Positions 6,701-10,813 of a stretch of DNA of 10,813 nt are shown here, one piece after another (position 1 is the first letter of the stretch; every line of letters starts with the position of its first letter). Origin of the DNA: Bacteroidota bacterium (lineage in GTDB: Bacteria > Bacteroidota > Bacteroidia > Bacteroidales > UBA10428); contig JAHEEB010000006.1 of NCBI GenBank assembly GCA_024640925.1, positions 6,830-17,642 of the forward strand, in the 5' to 3' direction. The notes beneath the pieces are model-generated. The model was not told the DNA's origin and did no database searches. It saw only the letters and a program-made list of their open reading frames with translations. The position numbers and the translations under genes were made by a program.

Positions 6701-9527
6701 CAGTAGGTGTATTTTGCAACAATTTCAATGCATTGATCTGTCCGCTTAAATATCTTGTAGCAAAATTTTCCGGGCTAATAAGTTGAGGAATATAATCGAC
6801 AACAAGCATATTCTGATTGCTGGTGATTTTTGGTTCAGGTTGATAGAGTAAGCTATACCTGCTCTCACTTTTTGTCGGGTAATCGAACGAATTTGTCAGG
6901 TTTGGAGTAGCTGCATCAATAGTGGTTGCTGATAAAGGTCGGATATGGATGAAGTCGGGTTCTTTTTTAATAACATTTAATTTTGTACTGTCATATACTT
7001 CATTTATTGTGTATAGTTTGAGGCTGGTATCCCAATAACCCAGTTCAAGTGCATGCTTAAGCATCAGGTATAAAAGGGCAGTGGGTTTTTTGTTATCAAT
7101 GAACCCTTTTTCGGTCCGAAGATCATCAAATTTTGAACCGGCAACCCTTACAAGCCATTGGATATAGTTTTCAGGGGTTGTAATACCACCGTCTACATAA
7201 TTACTATATGTTCTTATAGGATTTAATTCTGAAAGGGGCACATCGTCAATTAGCGGACCAGTAAGTTTTTCTGCATTCAACACAAAAAGCTTTTCGAGTA
7301 TTGCAGGGGTTTCCTCCCCGGTATAACCGAACTCTTTTAATAACAGAGAACCTCCAATACTGTTAACAATGGCTTTAATTACCTGTTCAAATGTTACATT
7401 ATTTCCGGAACTGGAACCAGAACTGTTTGAAAGGAAGGAGAAAAGCATGAAAGTACTGCTTTGACTGCTTTGATAAAGGTTGAATATATGATTAAAACTT
7501 TCACCAATACGACTATAAAATTCTACAGAACCACTATGCAAACCAAGAATATCGAGGAGCAATTTATGAGGATCACCATTTTTTCCAACGTAAGAGACAT
7601 CTTCTGCCATTTTTATCCAGTCTTCCTGTATAATACTGAATTTTGAGAATAAATCGGGAAAAAACCTTGTGAAAGAAGCGGGTATATCTGTAATATCCTG
7701 TGGTACTGGTATTTGTTTGTCGTTAATCCAACTAATTCTTGAAAAAACGGTAGTAGGTAATATTCCATATGGTTGATCATCAATTCGTATGGATGGAATG
7801 GTTCCCCGGCCAACTACAAAATGGTTGAAAAACCAGCGGATTTGCTCAATCTGCGTATCGGTTAATACCGGCTTGAGCATCGTATCGAAAAAATAGCCCC
7901 AGGTAGTGGGCCATAAAGATATGTTCATAGCGCGAGCCTCAAGTTGATCGGTTCCATCGGTATTAATCATATCCTTAAATGTATCTTCACTTATCCCCAA
8001 CATTTCGCTAAACCATTTTCTATCCGATTTTGCCCACCATAGGTCAGATTCACCTTCAATTGCTTCGCTCGTATTTTTAAAGACTAAATCAAACGATTCA
8101 TCTGAATCTTCGGTACTATTAAATCCGGAAGGTGAATTAACGGTGTTGTTTGTGGGGGTTCCAACAGGTAGAAAACTAAATCCGGAATTTCCAAAATAGT
8201 GGTGTTTAATAAGAGTCTCAAGCTCCGTTTTGCCATCTTCGCTAGTAGAACTCATCTTTACACCCAACACAAAAAGTTTATTAAACCCTGTTTTTACCTG
8301 AGCCGGGGTTAAGTCTATCTTAAACCCCATTCCTTTATTCACAGCTTCGTCAAAATCTATCATCCAGCGCATTTCGCTAGTAATCTTTATATCAGTTCCA
8401 GGTATTTTAATCAGATCTTCCTCCTTCATTTTTGGATCAGGGCCAACAATCAAAGGAAAAGGTATTTCATTACCAATTTTCTCAATGCTTAGTGCATCAT
8501 TGATATAACCAAGTAAATATAATCGTTCAGGCATTATCAATACCTTTGGAGCATGAGACCATGATTCTTTCTGAAAATCGGTAATCTCTTTAAATTCAAT
8601 GAATTTAACTTCAATAATTAGTTCAACTCCTTCACTGGTAGCTGGTGGAGTATCGTTTATGTTTTTTGGTTTGTATTTGGTTATTAATTCACTGGAACGT
8701 TCGCCCAATAAATTATATAGTTTGGTTCTTGCCTGTTCAATTATATTCTGATCGCCTTTTGCATACCAAACAGTAAGCCAGAATTCGGTTAATGCAGGTT
8801 TATCAGCATCCGTAATCTGGGGGTATCCATTGATAACCAGGTAAACTGCTGGTGTTGTCAGTTCTTCTCCTGAGTGTAATATCTCATCATAATTGCTGAT
8901 GAGATTATTTTCAATATAGTAGTTTATAATATGTTGGGCTCTGCCATGACCACGCCCGTTTGTCAGGATTCTCCAGGCTGATCTTCGCAGCCCTTCATTC
9001 CCTGCAGCTATCCACCAGTCAATCCAAAAGGTTTGAATGTCTTTTATTTCAGCCTCAGATAAGGTTTCTTCAAATGTATCAATGGAACAATCGTCGGGAT
9101 AAACCCGAACCCAAAGCTGGTCTTGGGCTATATGAGACATATTGGGATTTACAACCTTTTTAAAACGTGTTTCTATTCTCAATGGCAGTAATAGAATAGG
9201 AATTGTATCATCGAGCCGGTTGAGATTTGTTTTTGGATCGGTAAATTGATAAAATTCCTTTATAGCCGAAGCCAGAGAAGTATTCAGGTTATTTATTTTA
9301 GCATTTTCCTCAGCAATGATATCTTCAGCCTCTTTTTTCTGAGACTCCAAAGACCGTAAGAGGGCAACATGGGCTTGATTTTCCTTATTGAAATATCTTT
9401 TAAGCCGTTGTTCCTGATCCTTTATTTTTTGAATACGTTCATTAGCAAGGAATACCTGGTTTTCGCTATAGGTTTTCTGTTCTCTCAGGTATTTAAGTCC
9501 CGAACTGTCAATTTCGTCGAATGGCAT
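3741..9527 (-). CDS. Uncharacterised 1,928-residue protein with N-terminal coiled coil
   Basis: I cannot assign a function. There is no signal peptide, clear membrane span or nucleotide-binding loop. Residues about 13-92 form a charged coiled coil. Then come: IPILLLPLRIETRF (109-122) and LWVRVYPDDCSIDTFEE (138-154), leading into a duplicated FWxxxWxAxG unit (167-190 and 249-272); VGTPTNNTVNSPSGF (455-469); GRGTIPSIRIDDQPYGILPT (573-592); a Ser/Gly/Asn linker (697-710); EHIDCASYRFDAWKFG (about 950-965); GLYIGAYGWLENV (about 995-1007); INAPSLNHAVTAAILRNGYL (about 1047-1066); SSERVRKAI and LLGYQLERGIHD (about 1080-1116); AESIHQVVQGNIDRAAGTLD (about 1217-1236); TPRNGVNLTHRVG and NPRAMAEPGLNVFL (to about 1295). 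Long helices fill about 1400-1720. VDDWFYGVARVREKI (about 1724-1738) and FHYDRPNSEPPQSMLLAMSP (1839-1858), with an HETLKEAKLRAVEPEQID helix, close it. The start ATG lies 11 A-rich bases after the previous stop. The size and modular layout suggest a structural or scaffold protein; this is inference. Confidence 0.85.
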   Translation of the reverse strand: MPFDEIDSSGLKYLREQKTYSENQVFLANERIQKIKDQEQRLKRYFNKENQAHVALLRSLESQKKEAEDIIAEENAKINNLNTSLASAIKEFYQFTDPKTNLNRLDDTIPILLLPLRIETRFKKVVNPNMSHIAQDQLWVRVYPDDCSIDTFEETLSEAEIKDIQTFWIDWWIAAGNEGLRRSAWRILTNGRGHGRAQHIINYYIENNLISNYDEILHSGEELTTPAVYLVINGYPQITDADKPALTEFWLTVWYAKGDQNIIEQARTKLYNLLGERSSELITKYKPKNINDTPPATSEGVELIIEVKFIEFKEITDFQKESWSHAPKVLIMPERLYLLGYINDALSIEKIGNEIPFPLIVGPDPKMKEEDLIKIPGTDIKITSEMRWMIDFDEAVNKGMGFKIDLTPAQVKTGFNKLFVLGVKMSSTSEDGKTELETLIKHHYFGNSGFSFLPVGTPTNNTVNSPSGFNSTEDSDESFDLVFKNTSEAIEGESDLWWAKSDRKWFSEMLGISEDTFKDMINTDGTDQLEARAMNISLWPTTWGYFFDTMLKPVLTDTQIEQIRWFFNHFVVGRGTIPSIRIDDQPYGILPTTVFSRISWINDKQIPVPQDITDIPASFTRFFPDLFSKFSIIQEDWIKMAEDVSYVGKNGDPHKLLLDILGLHSGSVEFYSRIGESFNHIFNLYQSSQSSTFMLFSFLSNSSGSSSGNNVTFEQVIKAIVNSIGGSLLLKEFGYTGEETPAILEKLFVLNAEKLTGPLIDDVPLSELNPIRTYSNYVDGGITTPENYIQWLVRVAGSKFDDLRTEKGFIDNKKPTALLYLMLKHALELGYWDTSLKLYTINEVYDSTKLNVIKKEPDFIHIRPLSATTIDAATPNLTNSFDYPTKSESRYSLLYQPEPKITSNQNMLVVDYIPQLISPENFATRYLSGQINALKLLQNTPTARLERALVEHIDCASYRFDAWKFGVLNYQLKALRNREEYTVEGEQQTYTTTINQGLYIGAYGWLENVKSEYKELTEVELDSEQKEVFNPDNTTPVYHDNSNLGYINAPSLNHAVTAAILRNGYLSRADEDNAEMFNINLSSERVRKAIFIIEGMQNGQNLAALLGYQLERGIHDKNSGENVDQFIFKIRRKFPLVCNQLKSTHEVDETVPVEAMEARNVVNGLELIQFVESNLGPNDEPLYFEDLNLGTVTEQEKTIIVNEINNIRDMNDAVADLAFAESIHQVVQGNIDRAAGTLDTYSSGNYPQLPDVVQTPRNGVNLTHRVGLQIPADADPNVAGYNPRAMAEPGLNVFLTDILPDLNTIRCYVTFFHKASNSEISEHPISMTDLQLNPIDLLYIISTDRNQSMTTLDDLVVSYTLNTNFNGQLPRPDTDIKITYYKKEDGFISVFEIAPLLEHLRAILLRSRPLQPTDVMMSSDTSDTNNTNVYLNKLRIDLVLAYVNILKPILDNYVFTLQNSLDVNDDDTIIGNIDNRLDEFITILIALIPLGIPQTGIGFAYDWKKTQMKNLFAKFEKLVDVWQKKKTEYLALLTDYNTLTDEQKINRLVKVEKVISTLITLDPGTDPLVFKTNVIDIKINNFNNRKNAFSTFLDFNHIMISDALTAALPLLDYKDFYLVTTDIEDIKRECLLFANTLLSRVKLLQTDLDKRISAVNELISSYNLEPNPTKKVQILQDAAKQLLTNDFKMIPSFIVPSVNAQEWQKSFGKISELLSYQTDTLKNPLPVDDWFYGVARVREKISHFEKSIMLAEGFKTQSFDLKPVQFPYLTPYSWFAMEFGNSDADLKKQLDVIFRENDHLLYTAYYHEPFDSTKYQCGLLIDEWTEIVPTENQTAGLTFHYDRPNSEPPQSMLLAMSPQLNGQGWLWQDLVDILHETLKEAKLRAVEPEQIDKTGYANLLPATISTVTKHPISIMLNYAFNNLPSITN
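8712..9029 (-). repeat. Diverged tandem duplication inside the 1,928-residue protein
   Basis: Residues 167-190 (FWIDWWIAAGNEGL and onward) and 249-272 (FWLTVWYAKGDQNII and onward) align without gaps over 24 positions. F, W, W, A, G, A, L and N are identical (8 of 24), with I/L, N/D, E/Q and L/I exchanges. Each copy follows a segment ending in an acidic, helix-starting stretch (LSEAEIKDIQT and ITDADKPALTE). The duplication is visible only at protein level; the DNA has diverged too far to recombine easily. Confidence 0.5.
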
Positions 9528-9538
9528 TTTATTTTTGT

Positions 9539-10813
9539 TTAATTAAACGTTGAAAGCATTTCTGCACCATGTACTGCAACCATTACTGGAGCCTGAAAAA
9601 GTATGTAAGCCAGTTCTGCCGAATTCATATCTTTGTTCCAGGTAAATTGAACATCCTCTTCGCGCTGGGCAATTTTTTCGTCGTCGTCATCCTCCAACGA
9701 ATTTTCATTTACATCAATTTTTTGAGTTTCCGAATTAATCTGAAGGAACATTGAACTGGTTTCGTTAATTGCTGGTGTTACATTACCCCAGGCCATATCA
9801 TTCCAGACTTCGAGTTCACCTTCTGCGGCTGTCCCTATATCCAACCCGAAGCAGGGTTCGCCAGGTCGCTCTTTAATAACAAAGAACCAACCTGCCTGGT
9901 CTTCAAGGTTTGCAGGTTCACCTGTGGTTAGACCTTTTACTTCCGGTACCGTAAGATCGAACCCGAAGAAATATATATCCGGATCAACTTTTGCTTCATA
10001 TAAAGGACTTTTAACTGTATCGTTTGGAGGATTTTCTTCCATATTATCCGCCAATGGTACAAGTTCTCTTTCTTGTACTTTGTCGGGTGTGGGATCTGTG
10101 TCACTTTTAGGTTTCCATTTAGCCCTGTGGGCATATATTACAGCATTTGGGTATTTCTTTAGCAATTCTCCACGAATAACAAGTACTACTTCCTCTTCAC
10201 TTTCACCGGGAATTTCGCGATTATCATGCGCTCCAAGTTTTGAGTTTCTTGACCACAGATGCAATTTTGGAATATCTTTAAGTTTCTCTTTAATTTTATC
10301 CCGCAACATTTTGTTAATTAATTCAGTATCACTATCATCAGCAATTTCGTCTTTTATTTCCTCAACCATTTTATCAATTTCACTCTGCTCGAAAAGATAA
10401 TCACTGGCATCCCAGAATTGTCTGAAATAACTTCCTCGCTGATCAGTAGGGTATTCTCTCCAAAGGAGTTCTCGTGCAAACTCATGGTTAAGCCCTACCA
10501 TGTACGATTCGATAAATTTCTGATTCGTTTCTAAAAGGGTTATTGAATTTTGTTCTATTAAATTGATATTTGGCAGAAACAAGTCAGGAGAAATATCAAT
10601 CAAAGGCTTATACATAGGAGTATCTATTTCAGGATAAGCCATTGCTTCTTTAAATACTTCCCTGAAAAATTCCAATCGAAGCCTATCAGGAATAAATACT
10701 TTGTTTTTAAGTACAAATTCAGGTATTGATTTATCAGGGTTGATCGTGCTGAGCGTTGCGCTGACAATTTCGGTTAAGTTTAATTCAGGCTTAACAGGTT
10801 CTTCTGCTTTCTG
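9539..10813 (-). CDS. Uncharacterised protein with ELLWREYPTDQRG motif, C-terminal 424 residues (5' end outside window)
   Basis: The frame is open to the window edge: 46 in-frame codons lie upstream of the TTG at 10675, including the segment IPEFVLKNKVFIPDRL, so that TTG is an ordinary Leu codon and the true start is beyond 10813. Function is unknown. Numbering from the window edge, recognisable blocks are: YMVGLNHEFARELLWREYPT (105-124), running into DQRGSYFRQFWD; an acidic linker (about 145-170); LHLWSRNSKLGAH; VVLVIRGELLKKYPNAVIYA (209-228); DPDIYFFGFDLT (277-288); AGWFFVIKERPGEPCFGLD (307-325); a strongly acidic stretch (LEDDDDE, about 373-379); and AELAYILFQAPVMVAVHGAE near the end (399-418). 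I recall similar blocks in hypothetical proteins of other phyla, unverified. No membrane segment is seen in this part. It is the most upstream member of the unit visible here and ends 11 bases before the 1,928-residue gene, so the two are surely co-transcribed. Confidence 0.8.
   Translation of the reverse strand, partial: QKAEEPVKPELNLTEIVSATLSTINPDKSIPEFVLKNKVFIPDRLRLEFFREVFKEAMAYPEIDTPMYKPLIDISPDLFLPNINLIEQNSITLLETNQKFIESYMVGLNHEFARELLWREYPTDQRGSYFRQFWDASDYLFEQSEIDKMVEEIKDEIADDSDTELINKMLRDKIKEKLKDIPKLHLWSRNSKLGAHDNREIPGESEEEVVLVIRGELLKKYPNAVIYAHRAKWKPKSDTDPTPDKVQERELVPLADNMEENPPNDTVKSPLYEAKVDPDIYFFGFDLTVPEVKGLTTGEPANLEDQAGWFFVIKERPGEPCFGLDIGTAAEGELEVWNDMAWGNVTPAINETSSMFLQINSETQKIDVNENSLEDDDDEKIAQREEDVQFTWNKDMNSAELAYILFQAPVMVAVHGAEMLSTFN

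Noticed and set aside
7396..7440. Ser/Gly/Asn-rich stretch as a possible DNA repeat or frameshift point
   Set aside because: The codons vary and the frame is continuous through it; it reads as a flexible linker within the large protein.
9924..10400. A 158-residue plus-strand reading frame rich in Ser
   Set aside because: It is entirely antisense to the partial gene with conserved-looking blocks and has low-complexity Ser/Ile composition typical of an opposite-strand shadow.
9539..10675. A 378-residue gene starting at TTG 10675
   Set aside because: The frame stays open for 46 more codons to the window edge with protein-like sequence, so the TTG is internal and the gene is 5'-truncated by the window.
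924..10813. Prophage or contractile injection system
   Set aside because: The size and spacing of the genes bring particle clusters to mind, but no sheath, tube, baseplate, LysM or AAA+ ATPase gene is present in the window, so the label is not supported.

Overview
The window looks like chromosomal DNA from a member of the Bacteroidota. The evidence is a low GC content (about 38-40% in the large genes by hand count of sample lines), a DUF4907 protein next to a Kelch-repeat protein, and start sites without Shine-Dalgarno sequences but with A at -3 and -6. No tRNA, rRNA, CRISPR array, insertion sequence or phage integrase is visible. Genes cover almost all of the window, and no gene-free stretch exceeds about 70 bases.

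Left part, plus strand (2-857): the 3' end of a Kelch beta-propeller gene overlaps by 8 bases a small gene for a membrane-anchored DUF4907 protein. Two rho-independent hairpins lie back to back at 861-925. The first also works in reverse orientation, so it can end both this unit and the convergent unit on the minus strand.

Right part, minus strand (10813 down to 924): a tight four-gene unit whose promoter lies outside the window. In transcription order it encodes: the C-terminal part of a protein of at least 424 residues, open at the window edge; a 1,928-residue protein with an N-terminal coiled coil; a 612-residue protein; and a 319-residue protein with about six membrane segments. The gaps are 11 and 10 bases, and the last junction is either a 4-base overlap or an 8-base gap. 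This spacing implies one transcript and coupled translation.

The first three proteins match no enzyme or named domain I can assign. They do carry distinctive tryptophan- and proline-rich blocks that I recall, unverified, from large 'hypothetical proteins' in distant phyla including actinobacteria. Examples are ELLWREYPTDQRG, GTPTNNT with DQPYGILP, and LTKQWQMGEFLGDDAGSP. I read the unit as a conserved, undescribed multi-protein system, probably a large soluble assembly plus a membrane protein. Its biochemical role cannot be read from this sequence.
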